41,371 bases of DNA from positions 1 through 41,371 of the forward strand of contig CAZCQZ010000015.1 in NCBI GenBank assembly GCA_964500965.1, in the 5' to 3' direction. This DNA comes from JAISGQ01 sp964500965 (GTDB taxonomy: Bacteria; Bacillota; Clostridia; Oscillospirales; Acutalibacteraceae). The notes beneath the pieces were generated by a model that saw only the letters and a list, made by a program, of their open reading frames with translations, searched no databases and was not told the origin of the DNA. Made by a program: the position numbers and the translations under genes. Below, piece by piece: positions 8,608-16,562 of this stretch. Position 1 is the stretch's first letter. Every line of letters begins with the position of its first letter.

Positions 8608-9579
8608 TTATTTCTTTTTATTAAAATCAGCAAGGGGATTTGACAATGCCGCCTGCTTCATCTGCTCATCGGAAATATGGGTATAAATCTGTGTAGTTCC
8701 GAGGTTTTCGTGACCTAGAATATCCTGCAAGATTCTTATATCCACATTTCCGTGCTGATACATCAGTGTTGCGGCAGTGTGGCGAAGCTTGTGAACACTC
8801 ATTTCGTCAAGCCCGATTTCGGAAAGATATTTTTTAACAAGGTGCTGGACGGTTTTCGGACTGATTCTGTTCTTATTTCTGCTTATAAACAATGCATCGC
8901 GGTCTTTAACACCGTCCACAGGACGCACTTTCAGATAATCCTTAATAGCGGCATTACAGGAATCATTAAGATACACTATACGCTGTTTATTGCCCTTACC
9001 GGTAATTCTAAGCCTGTTGTCATCTAAAATGTCGCTTAAATTGATGCCCACAAGCTCAGAAAGACGCATACCGCAGTTAAGAAACAAAGTTACGATACAG
9101 TAATCACGAGCTTTGTAAGGACCGTCAATAATTTCAAGAAGTTTTTGACTTTGTTCAAGACTTAAAAATTTCGGCAGAACCGATTTGAGCTTTGGATTAT
9201 CGAGATTCAGGGTCGGATTATCCTTAATCAGCCCGGTACGGTTTGTGAGATAATCAAATAATGACCTTAATGCCGAAGACTTTCTGGAACGAGCCGCGCC
9301 TTCATTTTGGCGTTCCGATGCTGTGTAATTCATAAATTCAAAAATTTCCGTTAAGGTAACCGTTGACAAGAATTCAACGTCAACATCAAGAATATCAAGC
9401 TTTGACAAATCTGTATCAGTCGGAACGATGCCGCGCGAAAGCTTTAAATACCTCAAAAATGTTCTGATGTCAAGAAAGTATTCTTCAACGGTTTTCGGTG
9501 ATTTTCCTTTAACAGTCTCTAAATATCCGAAATAGCCGCGCAGAACCTCCGGAGCCTGTCTCATGTATTCAATTCTCAT
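8608..9579 (-). CDS. Tyrosine recombinase, XerC type
   Basis: Site-specific recombinase of 323 residues. The N-terminal SAM-like core-binding domain (VKGKSPKTVEEYFLDI) is followed by the catalytic domain with Arg in CGMRLSELVG, Lys in GKGNKQRIVYL, HKLRHTAATLM, and LGHENLGTTQIYTH with the nucleophilic Tyr. All catalytic residues are present. The C-terminal SNPLADF tail resembles XerC (SHPLA) rather than XerD. A second, XerD-type enzyme is encoded at 35082-35990, so the pair could be the chromosome-dimer resolvase. Its promoter carries a 28-bp palindrome. Confidence 0.9.
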   Translation of the reverse strand: MRIEYMRQAPEVLRGYFGYLETVKGKSPKTVEEYFLDIRTFLRYLKLSRGIVPTDTDLSKLDILDVDVEFLSTVTLTEIFEFMNYTASERQNEGAARSRKSSALRSLFDYLTNRTGLIKDNPTLNLDNPKLKSVLPKFLSLEQSQKLLEIIDGPYKARDYCIVTLFLNCGMRLSELVGINLSDILDDNRLRITGKGNKQRIVYLNDSCNAAIKDYLKVRPVDGVKDRDALFISRNKNRISPKTVQHLVKKYLSEIGLDEMSVHKLRHTAATLMYQHGNVDIRILQDILGHENLGTTQIYTHISDEQMKQAALSNPLADFNKKK

Positions 9580-9594
9580 TGACCTCTACCCTCA

Positions 9595-9622
9595 ATTATA
9601 CAAAATATTCATTTTGTATAAT
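9595..9622. promoter_or_regulatory. 28-bp palindrome over the recombinase gene start site
   Basis: Perfect 12-bp arms, ATTATACAAAAT (9595-9606) and ATTTTGTATAAT (9611-9622), flank a 4-nt centre ATTC. It overlaps the last two bases of the -10 hexamer and covers the expected transcription start of the XerC-type gene. It can be read as an operator, or as 11-6-11 like a Xer recombination site. Confidence 0.75.
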
Positions 9623-9649
9623 TATATCACCGGAATTTTTCGGTGTCAA
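9621..9649 (-). promoter_or_regulatory. Consensus sigma-A promoter of the XerC-type gene
   Basis: On the minus strand TTGACA (9649-9644), exactly 17 nt, then TATAAT (9626-9621): both hexamers match the consensus. A small CACCG/CGGTG stem lies in the spacer. With such a strong core promoter, the overlapping palindrome is a likely repression point. Confidence 0.85.
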
Positions 9650-9683
9650 GAGCTATCCGAAGATAATCCCCCAGCACCGTAAA

Positions 9684-10400
9684 TTATTCAAAAATCGGTA
9701 TAAAACCGCCAAAATCAATCAGGGCACCATTACACAGCGAAACAGCTTCGCAATTATTGCTTTCGATAAAGCTCACGATTTGTTTGCCATCGGAATGTCT
9801 ATACGGATTTCCGCAAAATGCCATTGTATTTTCGGAAAGCTTACCGCATGCGCCTCCGATAAAACCGTAATTATATCCCGGAAGCTGTATGCTTCCCGGT
9901 TTGATTATCAAAATATAGCAATCGTTTTCAAGGGCTTTTGCGATAGTTTTATCTGCTGTGATTATTGCATCAGATGAAACTATCGCAGTTGAGCATTTTG
10001 CATATCCCTGATTAACTGTCCTTATTTCAATTGAATTTTGATGTGCGTATTCAACAACGGAATGTGAACAATCTTTACCGGAAACTAAGATGTTCTTTAA
10101 TACAAAACAATTCAGCAGACAGTCGCCGGGATATGAATTATTCGGGACTTCGTTAATAAGGCGAACATCGTAGCCGTCAATATTCAGACCTTGGTTTGTT
10201 GTAAAAACTACCCTATTCCCTATGTGACAGCATTGCACATCTGCGTGAGAACACACAGGCTGCGGCAGTCTTATATCATCGCAAATCGTTATTGCTTCTA
10301 CCCCACGCTCAAGCAAAGGTTTCAATATTCTACTGTTGTCTCCGCAAATAACAGTTTTGACATTTTTGTAAGGCAAATGCGGAAGCCTGATAATTTCCAT
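9684..10400 (-). CDS. DUF6873-like GME/pentein-fold protein
   Basis: A 238-residue cytosolic protein. Overall pattern (LINEVPNNSYPGDCLLNCFVL, IRTVNQGYAKCSTAIVS, GGACGKLSENTMAFCGN) recalls the clostridial DUF6873 family, which is described as having the guanidine-modifying enzyme (pentein) fold. Pentein enzymes such as arginine and agmatine deiminases use Cys/His/Asp residues; several Cys and His are present but I cannot align them to a catalytic set. The assignment is from memory and tentative. ATG at 10400 has GGAG about 10 nt upstream; an in-frame TTG at 10409 overlaps that site. No metabolic neighbour explains it. Confidence 0.6.
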   Translation of the reverse strand: MEIIRLPHLPYKNVKTVICGDNSRILKPLLERGVEAITICDDIRLPQPVCSHADVQCCHIGNRVVFTTNQGLNIDGYDVRLINEVPNNSYPGDCLLNCFVLKNILVSGKDCSHSVVEYAHQNSIEIRTVNQGYAKCSTAIVSSDAIITADKTIAKALENDCYILIIKPGSIQLPGYNYGFIGGACGKLSENTMAFCGNPYRHSDGKQIVSFIESNNCEAVSLCNGALIDFGGFIPIFE

Positions 10401-10482
10401 AAATAACAATCTCCAATAAAGCGAATAATCGGAATATATGGGGTAAAATAATCACGAAATCTTCAATTTAAGGTGATTTGCG

Positions 10483-10692
10483 ATGAATTTTATACCATGT
10501 ACAAGCGAATGCCGCTATCAGTTTGACGGACGGTGTGAGCTTACAGGCACGACATCAATATTAAGTGATAATGCCGGACAATGTCCGTTTTATAAAAAGC
10601 GCGATTCCGAATTTTTATTCCCCGGTAACGGTTTTCCTGCCGATACTAACGCAGTGCGGCGGCAACCTCAGCTATATCATCGGTACCGATAA
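10483..10692 (+). CDS. Small Cys-containing protein (annotated elsewhere as hydroxymyristoyl-ACP dehydratase-like)
   Basis: A 69-residue protein with four spaced cysteines in the first 34 residues (CTSECRYQ, GRCELT, GQCPFY), which could bind a metal. Short clostridial proteins with the same CTSECRY-type start are, as I recall, labelled hydroxymyristoyl-ACP dehydratase without good support. AAGGTGA sits 6-7 nt before ATG. The last 47 nt overlap the convergent 3' end of radA, and the ~30 residues after the Cys region look unlike a conserved domain, so the functional part may be only the first 40 residues. Confidence 0.55.
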   Translation: MNFIPCTSECRYQFDGRCELTGTTSILSDNAGQCPFYKKRDSEFLFPGNGFPADTNAVRRQPQLYHRYR

Positions 10693-12010
10693 GCTTGATT
10701 TTGCTGTCAGACGGAAGATGCACGGTTTCAGCGTTGTGCCTTGGCAGAATACAGCGTTTAAAGCCCAAACGTTCCGCTTCCTTAATTCTTGTTTCCGCAT
10801 GAGCTACGCTGCGGATTTCTCCTGCTAATCCCAGCTCACCGAAAATTACAACGTCCTCGTTTATAACAGTATCGGTCAGACTGCTAATGAGTGCTGCTGC
10901 AACCGCCAGGTCTGCCGCAGGCTCATCCAGTCTCAATCCGCCTACAATATTTACATAAGTATCGGATTTATGAAAAAGGTATCCGCCGCGTTTTTCCAGC
11001 ACAGCTATCAGCAAAGCAAGGCGGTTGTGGTCAAAGCCGGTGGTCATTCTTCTGGGATTTTCATATGCGGAGGAACAGGCAAGTCCCTGAACCTCTGCTA
11101 AAATGGGTCTTGTTCCCTCCATAACACATGCAACGCACGACCCGGAAGCACCTGTCGGTCTGCCGGAAAGCAGCATCATCGAGGGATTTTCCACCTCAAT
11201 CAGTCCGTGGTCGCTCATTTCAAAAACGCCGATTTCGTTTGTTGAGCCGTAACGGTTTTTAACTGCCCGGAGTATTCTGTATGACATATTTCTGTCACCC
11301 TCAAAATAGAGAACAACGTCAACTATGTGCTCAAGTACTTTAGGTCCTGCCAGAGCGCCGTCCTTATTAACATGCCCGACAAGAAAAACCGGTATATCTT
11401 TCTGTTTGGCAACAGCGGTCAGATAGTTTGTGGATTCTCTTATTTGAGTGACACTTCCGGGAGAAGATGTAACGCTGGAAACACCCATGGTCTGTATGGA
11501 GTCGATAATAACAATATCCGGCTTCATACTGCCGATATGCTCCGCGATTATTTCAACGCTTGTTTCGGTGAGAATAAAAAGCGAATCCGAGGTGACGCCT
11601 AATCTCATGGCGCGCAGCTTAATCTGCTTTGCGGACTCCTCACCCGAAACATAGAGAACTCGCTGACCGTTGCCCAAATGCTGGCATATTTGAAGCAGAA
11701 TAGTTGATTTTCCTATTCCGGGGTCACCGCCGACGAGGATTATCGAGCCTTTAACAATACCGCCGCCCAAAACCCTGTCAAGCTCGCTTAAACCGGTGTT
11801 GTAGCGAAATTCGGCGTTTGTCTCAATCTCACCGATGCGGCGCGGCGATTCACCGTAAGCTGCCGCAGTGCGCATGGGAGCGGTACTTTCAGCCTGCTTC
11901 ACAACCTCCTCAAAGGTGTTCCATTCGCCGCAGTGCGGACATTTACCAAGCCACTTCGAGTTTTCGTATTCGCAATTTGTGCAGACATAAACGCTTCTTG
12001 CCTTTGCCAT
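10646..12010 (-). CDS. radA: DNA repair protein RadA (Sms)
   Basis: RecA-like ATPase that promotes branch migration in recombinational repair. The 454 residues are full length. Motifs in order: zinc finger CTNCEYENSKWLGKCPHC at residues 10-27, Walker A GGDPGIGKST near residue 93, the RadA signature KNRYGSTNE (KNRFG with Tyr for Phe), and a C-terminal Lon-like domain (AADLAVAAALISSL). It is the last gene of the nusB operon, 3 nt after cwlD. Its 3' end overlaps the small convergent gene. Confidence 0.97.
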   Translation of the reverse strand: MAKARSVYVCTNCEYENSKWLGKCPHCGEWNTFEEVVKQAESTAPMRTAAAYGESPRRIGEIETNAEFRYNTGLSELDRVLGGGIVKGSIILVGGDPGIGKSTILLQICQHLGNGQRVLYVSGEESAKQIKLRAMRLGVTSDSLFILTETSVEIIAEHIGSMKPDIVIIDSIQTMGVSSVTSSPGSVTQIRESTNYLTAVAKQKDIPVFLVGHVNKDGALAGPKVLEHIVDVVLYFEGDRNMSYRILRAVKNRYGSTNEIGVFEMSDHGLIEVENPSMMLLSGRPTGASGSCVACVMEGTRPILAEVQGLACSSAYENPRRMTTGFDHNRLALLIAVLEKRGGYLFHKSDTYVNIVGGLRLDEPAADLAVAAALISSLTDTVINEDVVIFGELGLAGEIRSVAHAETRIKEAERLGFKRCILPRHNAETVHLPSDSKIKLIGTDDIAEVAAALR

Positions 12011-12013
12011 TAT

Positions 12014-12727
12014 TTACACATCCTTTAGGTATGTTAACAGCGCCGTTGAAATTGTCAGCGCAAGCATATCCTGATATTCCTCGGAGCACAGCAGAGCTTC
12101 CTCGTCGCTGTTTGATAAAAAACCGCACTCAACCAGCACCGCAGTGTTTTTTGCATTATAGAAAAGATAGAGATTACTGCCTGCTTCGGTAATAGTACGC
12201 GGCTTACCTGCACGCATTTGAGCGTTAAGTGCGTCCTGAATATATGAAGCAAGCACACGGCTGGATTCATTGTTTGGCGAATAAAAAACCTCTGCACCGC
12301 GTACAGACGGAATGTTGATAGTATTTTGATGTATGCTTATAAGAATGGAATTCGGATAAAGCTGTGTCAGCTTCAACCGATTTTTTAAATCGCTTGCCTT
12401 TTTCTGCCTTACCGTTGCCGCATCGGGGTCATGAATGGAAATATCCGTTTCCCTTGTCATTATAACCTTAAAGCCCAGAACAGTAAGCTTATTTCGCAGT
12501 TTGAGGGCAATTTGCAAATTTATATCCTTTTCCACAGTTCCGGAAACGCCGACAGCACCGCCGTCTATTCCTCCGTGACCGGCATCAATTATAATCACCG
12601 GCTTAACGGAAAGCCTGCCTGTGCTTGTATATGCAGATGAATCTTTATCTGCGGCGGAAAAAGCCAGAACAAAGGCAGCAAGCAGAAAGACCGCAACCGT
12701 TGCGGCAATAATTGCAGTTCTTTTCAT
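12014..12727 (-). CDS. cwlD: N-acetylmuramoyl-L-alanine amidase CwlD
   Basis: Amidase_3 zinc enzyme removing peptide side chains from muramic acid; in spore-formers CwlD makes muramic-delta-lactam in the spore cortex. The 237 residues comprise a membrane anchor (about 5-25) and the amidase domain with zinc ligands in DAGHGGIDGG, EKDINL and SIHQN, and the catalytic Glu in VECGFLSN. The CwlD subfamily is inferred from length, the single N-terminal anchor and the sporulating context. The ribosome-binding site is enclosed in a hairpin at 12731-12762 that separates this gene from recN by 43 nt, the largest gap in the operon. Confidence 0.88.
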   Translation of the reverse strand: MKRTAIIAATVAVFLLAAFVLAFSAADKDSSAYTSTGRLSVKPVIIIDAGHGGIDGGAVGVSGTVEKDINLQIALKLRNKLTVLGFKVIMTRETDISIHDPDAATVRQKKASDLKNRLKLTQLYPNSILISIHQNTINIPSVRGAEVFYSPNNESSRVLASYIQDALNAQMRAGKPRTITEAGSNLYLFYNAKNTAVLVECGFLSNSDEEALLCSEEYQDMLALTISTALLTYLKDV

Positions 12728-12730
12728 ATT

Positions 12731-12762
12731 ATCCCTCCGCTACAATAATATAACGGAGGGAT
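12731..12762 (-). promoter_or_regulatory. SD-sequestering hairpin before cwlD
   Basis: In the mRNA, AUCCCUCCG (12762-12754) pairs with CGGAGGGAU (12739-12731), 9 bp perfect, extendable by three inner pairs to a loop of about 8 nt. The 3' arm contains the entire GGAGGG ribosome-binding site of cwlD; AUG follows 3 nt after the stem. There is no T-run, so it is not a typical terminator for recN. Confidence 0.75.
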
Positions 12763-12770
12763 TGGATTTA

Positions 12771-14429
12771 TTACTTCTCGGAAAGCATTTGAGCGGCAGT
12801 TTGAAGCACGGCATCGGTAATGCTGTCACCGCCGATAATCCGGGCAATTTCATGCTTTCTTTCTTCAAAATCGAGTGTTTGCACATTTGTTGAGGTCTTG
12901 CCGTTTTCAATCCGCTTGCTTATAAAAAGCTGTGAGCTTGCACGTGCCGCGATTTGTGCAAGGTGTGTAACACAGATTATCTGACGGGCAGACGAAGCTT
13001 CATTAAGCTTCTGAGCCACTTTCTGAGCTGCCTTTCCGCTGATACCGGTGTCGATTTCGTCAAATATAAGAGTATCAACATCGTCTTTATCGGCAAGGAC
13101 ATTTTTAAAAGCAAGCATTATTCTGCTAAGCTCACCGCCTGATGCGATTTTAGCAAGAGGCTTTGCGCTTTCGCCTACATTGGTACATATTAAAAACTCA
13201 ATTTTGTCACAGCCGTTTTCGGTCAGGTTAGTGCGTTCCGCTTTGACGGACAGCTTTACGGAAGGCATATCCAGAAACGCAAGCTCCTCCTCTACCCTTT
13301 TTGTAAATGTGTCTGCCGCACGCAGACGTGAATCTGTGATGAGCTTTGCCGCGCTCTCAAGCTTTTTAAGCGTTTCAATACGCCGTTCTTCAAGCTCACT
13401 GCGGATAAGCTCGCTGTTGTCAAGTGCATCAAGCTCGGCACTTGCCGCCTCAAGATAGTCAATAGCCGCCTTTTCCGAACCGTATCGCTTGATTATTTTT
13501 TCAAGGACAGCCAGCCTGTTTTCCGTCATTTCAAGCTCGTTCGGGTCAAATTCAAGGGCTGACAGCTCGGCACGCAGAGAATCGGCAATATCGTCAAGCT
13601 CATAGCTCAGCTCGGAAAGCCGTGCGGATAGATTTACAGCCGGAGGAAAGCTGCCGGAAATCACACCCGTTTCCTCACAGGCAAAAGAAACCGCTTCACA
13701 TGCGCCGTTTGAATCCTCGTCACCTCTGAGCGCGGCAACTGCCGCAGAAAGAGAACGTCTGATATTTTCAAAATTCAGGAATACGTTTCTTTTTTCCGCA
13801 AGCTCCGCGGCTTCACCGTCCCTGAGGTCGGCATTGCTCAGTTCGTCAATTCGGTATCGAAGCATGTCGGCTTTGTTCTGTTTGTCCTTTTCATTTGCTT
13901 CAAGCTTTATGATTTCGGCACGTATCTGCCTGTATTCATTGTAAATTGTTTTGTAGTTACTAATCAAGTCGCTGTTTTCAGCCAGAGCGTCGACATAGGT
14001 TATGTGTGTTTCGGGGTTTAACAAGGCGGTCGTTTCGTGTTGACCGTGAATGTTTATAAGATGCTTTCCTATATCTTTTAATGCCGAGACATTGACCGGT
14101 CTGCTGTTTATACGGCACTGATTTTTTCCGTCCTCACGAAGCTCTCTTGATAGAATGAGAGTGCCGTCATCGGTATCAATACCGTACTCATTCGCCGCGT
14201 CCAGTGCGGCTTTTCCGATATTTTCAAACTGCGCACTGACAAACGCTCTGTCAGTTCCGGTTCTGATGAGGTCGCGACTTGTTCTGCCGCCGAGAACGGC
14301 ATTTATTGAGTCGATAATAATTGATTTACCTGCGCCTGTCTCACCGGTAAGAGCGTTAAATCCGTCATCAAATTCACAGTTGACCTGTTCGATGACCGCA
14401 ATGTTTTCAATATATAAATGACTAAGCAT
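12771..14429 (-). CDS. recN: DNA repair protein RecN
   Basis: SMC-like ATPase that gathers double-strand breaks. The 552 residues match the family. Walker A is GETGAGKSII near residue 30, a long Glu/Lys/Ala-rich coiled-coil middle follows, then the ABC signature LASGGELSRIM and Walker B LIFDEIDTGISG. It begins 4 nt after argR, the usual clostridial order argR-recN. In many relatives spoIVB and spo0A come next; here cwlD and radA do. Confidence 0.97.
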   Translation of the reverse strand: MLSHLYIENIAVIEQVNCEFDDGFNALTGETGAGKSIIIDSINAVLGGRTSRDLIRTGTDRAFVSAQFENIGKAALDAANEYGIDTDDGTLILSRELREDGKNQCRINSRPVNVSALKDIGKHLINIHGQHETTALLNPETHITYVDALAENSDLISNYKTIYNEYRQIRAEIIKLEANEKDKQNKADMLRYRIDELSNADLRDGEAAELAEKRNVFLNFENIRRSLSAAVAALRGDEDSNGACEAVSFACEETGVISGSFPPAVNLSARLSELSYELDDIADSLRAELSALEFDPNELEMTENRLAVLEKIIKRYGSEKAAIDYLEAASAELDALDNSELIRSELEERRIETLKKLESAAKLITDSRLRAADTFTKRVEEELAFLDMPSVKLSVKAERTNLTENGCDKIEFLICTNVGESAKPLAKIASGGELSRIMLAFKNVLADKDDVDTLIFDEIDTGISGKAAQKVAQKLNEASSARQIICVTHLAQIAARASSQLFISKRIENGKTSTNVQTLDFEERKHEIARIIGGDSITDAVLQTAAQMLSEK

Positions 14430-14433
14430 TTGC

Positions 14434-14886
14434 TCACCTTCCGAAGTGCCTGTTAAGTGTTGTCACCAGGTATTCAGCATTTTCAATGTCCTTGCAGAGA
14501 ACAAAAATCGTGTCATCACCGGCAAGTGTGCCGACAACATTTTCAAAATGCATGGAATCCATTGATGCACACACCGCCTGAGCCATACCGGTGTGGCAGT
14601 GAAGACATACTATATTCATCGCGCAGTCTATGGAAATTACCGCATCATTAAACATGGTAAGAAATTTTGAAGGCATATCGGGATTTTCCTGAGTGGGAGC
14701 TGCATATCTGTATTTTCCGTCTGCACCCAGACTTTTGACAAGTCTAAGCTCTCTTATATCTCTGGAAATTGTCGCCTGAGTAGCCGCGAAGCCCTCGGAG
14801 CGGAGCATACTCAGCAAATCCTCCTGAGTTTCGATGCTTTTGTTTTTTACAAGTTCAACAATTTTAAGCTGTCTTTTAGTTTTCAT
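14434..14886 (-). CDS. argR: Arginine repressor ArgR
   Basis: Hexameric arginine-responsive regulator, 150 residues. The N-terminal winged helix (residues 1-70) includes ATQATISRDIRELRLVK, and the C-terminal oligomerisation/arginine domain carries GTLAGDDTIFVLC with the Asp pair that contacts arginine. SD GAGGAAAG lies just upstream of ATG, 6 nt after nadK. Its place between nadK and recN is conserved in Firmicutes. No arginine biosynthesis genes are in the window, though proC (proline) is at 36617. Confidence 0.95.
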   Translation of the reverse strand: MKTKRQLKIVELVKNKSIETQEDLLSMLRSEGFAATQATISRDIRELRLVKSLGADGKYRYAAPTQENPDMPSKFLTMFNDAVISIDCAMNIVCLHCHTGMAQAVCASMDSMHFENVVGTLAGDDTIFVLCKDIENAEYLVTTLNRHFGR

Positions 14887-14892
14887 CTTTCC

Positions 14893-15735
14893 TCAATCCT
14901 TAAATTTTGTTTTGATTACATCATAGAAGCAGTCGTCCTTGATGCGTATAAGCTTTGCGTAAAGCTCGGAACGCCGCAGTTCAATGCAGCCGCCTTTTGG
15001 AATGGCAATTTCATCTTCACCGTCAACGGTGAGAAAAATTTCAGAATTGTTAAAGTCCGCTCCTCTTGCTTTCAGTACGGAATTTTTAGAGAGAATCATA
15101 GGTCTTGAAAGAAGTGAGTGCGAGCATATCGGGGTAAGCTGAATACAGTTGATAAGAGGGTCGATAATCGGACCGCCTGCAGAAAATGAGTAAGCGGTAG
15201 AGCCGGTAGGTGTTGAGAAAATAATGCCGTCGGCACGGCAATCAATTGTCGTGTTTTCGTTAAGGTCAATAACAAGGTCGAGAATACGGGATTGAGCACC
15301 TCTGGAAATTACCGCGTCATTAAGCGCGTACATGGTATTTACGGCTTTGCCGCTGCCGTCGAGGACTGTGACGTCCAGCATCATTCTGTTTTCGGTTGTG
15401 TAGCTGTTGTCTGTCAGCGATGAAAGCGATTCAAGCTCATCTCTTTCAAGTCCCGACATAAACCCGAGCCTGCCTGCGTTTATACCCAAAACCGGCTTGC
15501 CGTAAAGAGCGGCAGCCTTTGCTGTTCTCAGGGTTGTACCGTCTCCGCCGACGGTGATGACTATATCGCATTGTGATATACGGTCAAGGTCGTCCTTTGA
15601 AAATACCCTTGAAAAACCGGTTTCCGATGAAAGTATATCGACATAAACGCCAAGATTGAGGAGCTTTTCACGCACATCGTTGGTACATTTCAGCGCATCG
15701 GTTTTGTCATAGTTGGGTATGATAAGTATTCTCAC
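14893..15735 (-). CDS. nadK: NAD kinase
   Basis: Phosphorylates NAD to NADP. The 280 residues are full length, with the GGDGTTLRTAK nucleotide motif near residue 64, NAGRLGFMSG and the STPTGSTAYSFSAGGPI segment of the second domain. GTG start overlaps the tlyA stop by 4 nt (GTGA), so translation is coupled. Confidence 0.97.
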   Translation of the reverse strand: MRILIIPNYDKTDALKCTNDVREKLLNLGVYVDILSSETGFSRVFSKDDLDRISQCDIVITVGGDGTTLRTAKAAALYGKPVLGINAGRLGFMSGLERDELESLSSLTDNSYTTENRMMLDVTVLDGSGKAVNTMYALNDAVISRGAQSRILDLVIDLNENTTIDCRADGIIFSTPTGSTAYSFSAGGPIIDPLINCIQLTPICSHSLLSRPMILSKNSVLKARGADFNNSEIFLTVDGEDEIAIPKGGCIELRRSELYAKLIRIKDDCFYDVIKTKFKD

Positions 15736-16562
15736 CTGAGGCTCACCTGCTTCCCTCCGTCAAGCTCCCTGTGAGAGTTTGCGACAGTATCCCTGATGAT
15801 TTCATCGGGATACATTTCGGCAGTTTCGTTTTTTTCGGCGTAAGCAAGGTATTCTATATTGCCCTCCGGACCTCTGATAGGCGAAAAATCCAGAGCAAGC
15901 ACATTAAAGCCGTTTTCGTACATGAAGTTCAAAACTTTGGTAATTACCTCATAATGAATTTCAGGTTCACGGACAACACCTTTTTTGCCGACCTTCCCCT
16001 TTCCGGCTTCAAACTGCGGCTTGATAAGGCACATTACCCTGCCGTTATCCGCAAGCAGATTTCTTATAACCGGCAGAACAAGCGTAAGGGATATAAACGA
16101 AACATCAACGCTTGAAAAGTCTATGGCGTCGGGTATTTGCTCTTTGGTCACGTATCTTATATTTGTGCGTTCAAGGTTAATCACCCGACTGTCACTGCGA
16201 AGCTTCCAGTCAAGCTGACCGTAGCCGACATCAACGGAATACACTTTCTCGGCTCCGTTTTGCAGCATACAATCGGTAAACCCTCCGGTGGAAGCACCAA
16301 CGTCCATACATGTTTTGCCGTTTAAGTCAATGGCAAATTCATGCATGGCTTTTTCAAGCTTTAATCCGCCTCGGCTGACATATTTGAGTGTTTCACCGCG
16401 CACTTCTATTTTATCATCGGGCTTAACTTCATCACCGGCTTTAAGTGCCTTTTGGTTGTTGACATATACAATGCCCGACATTATCAGAGCTTTTGCACGT
16501 TCCCGACTTTGAACAAGTCCGCGTGACACCAGCTCTGTGTCAAGTCTGAGTTTATCTTTCAT
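15732..16562 (-). CDS. tlyA: TlyA family rRNA 2'-O-methyltransferase
   Basis: A 276-residue protein with an N-terminal S4 RNA-binding domain (residues 1-60, SRGLVQSRERAKALI) and an FtsJ-like Rossmann methyltransferase domain with SAM motif MDVGASTGGFTDC near residue 87 and IKPQFEAGKGKVGKKGVV later. Characterised homologues methylate cytidines of 16S and 23S rRNA. Overlaps dxs by 4 nt (ATGA) and nadK by 4 nt. The order dxs-tlyA-nadK-argR-recN is a classic Firmicutes cluster. Confidence 0.95.
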   Translation of the reverse strand: MKDKLRLDTELVSRGLVQSRERAKALIMSGIVYVNNQKALKAGDEVKPDDKIEVRGETLKYVSRGGLKLEKAMHEFAIDLNGKTCMDVGASTGGFTDCMLQNGAEKVYSVDVGYGQLDWKLRSDSRVINLERTNIRYVTKEQIPDAIDFSSVDVSFISLTLVLPVIRNLLADNGRVMCLIKPQFEAGKGKVGKKGVVREPEIHYEVITKVLNFMYENGFNVLALDFSPIRGPEGNIEYLAYAEKNETAEMYPDEIIRDTVANSHRELDGGKQVSLR

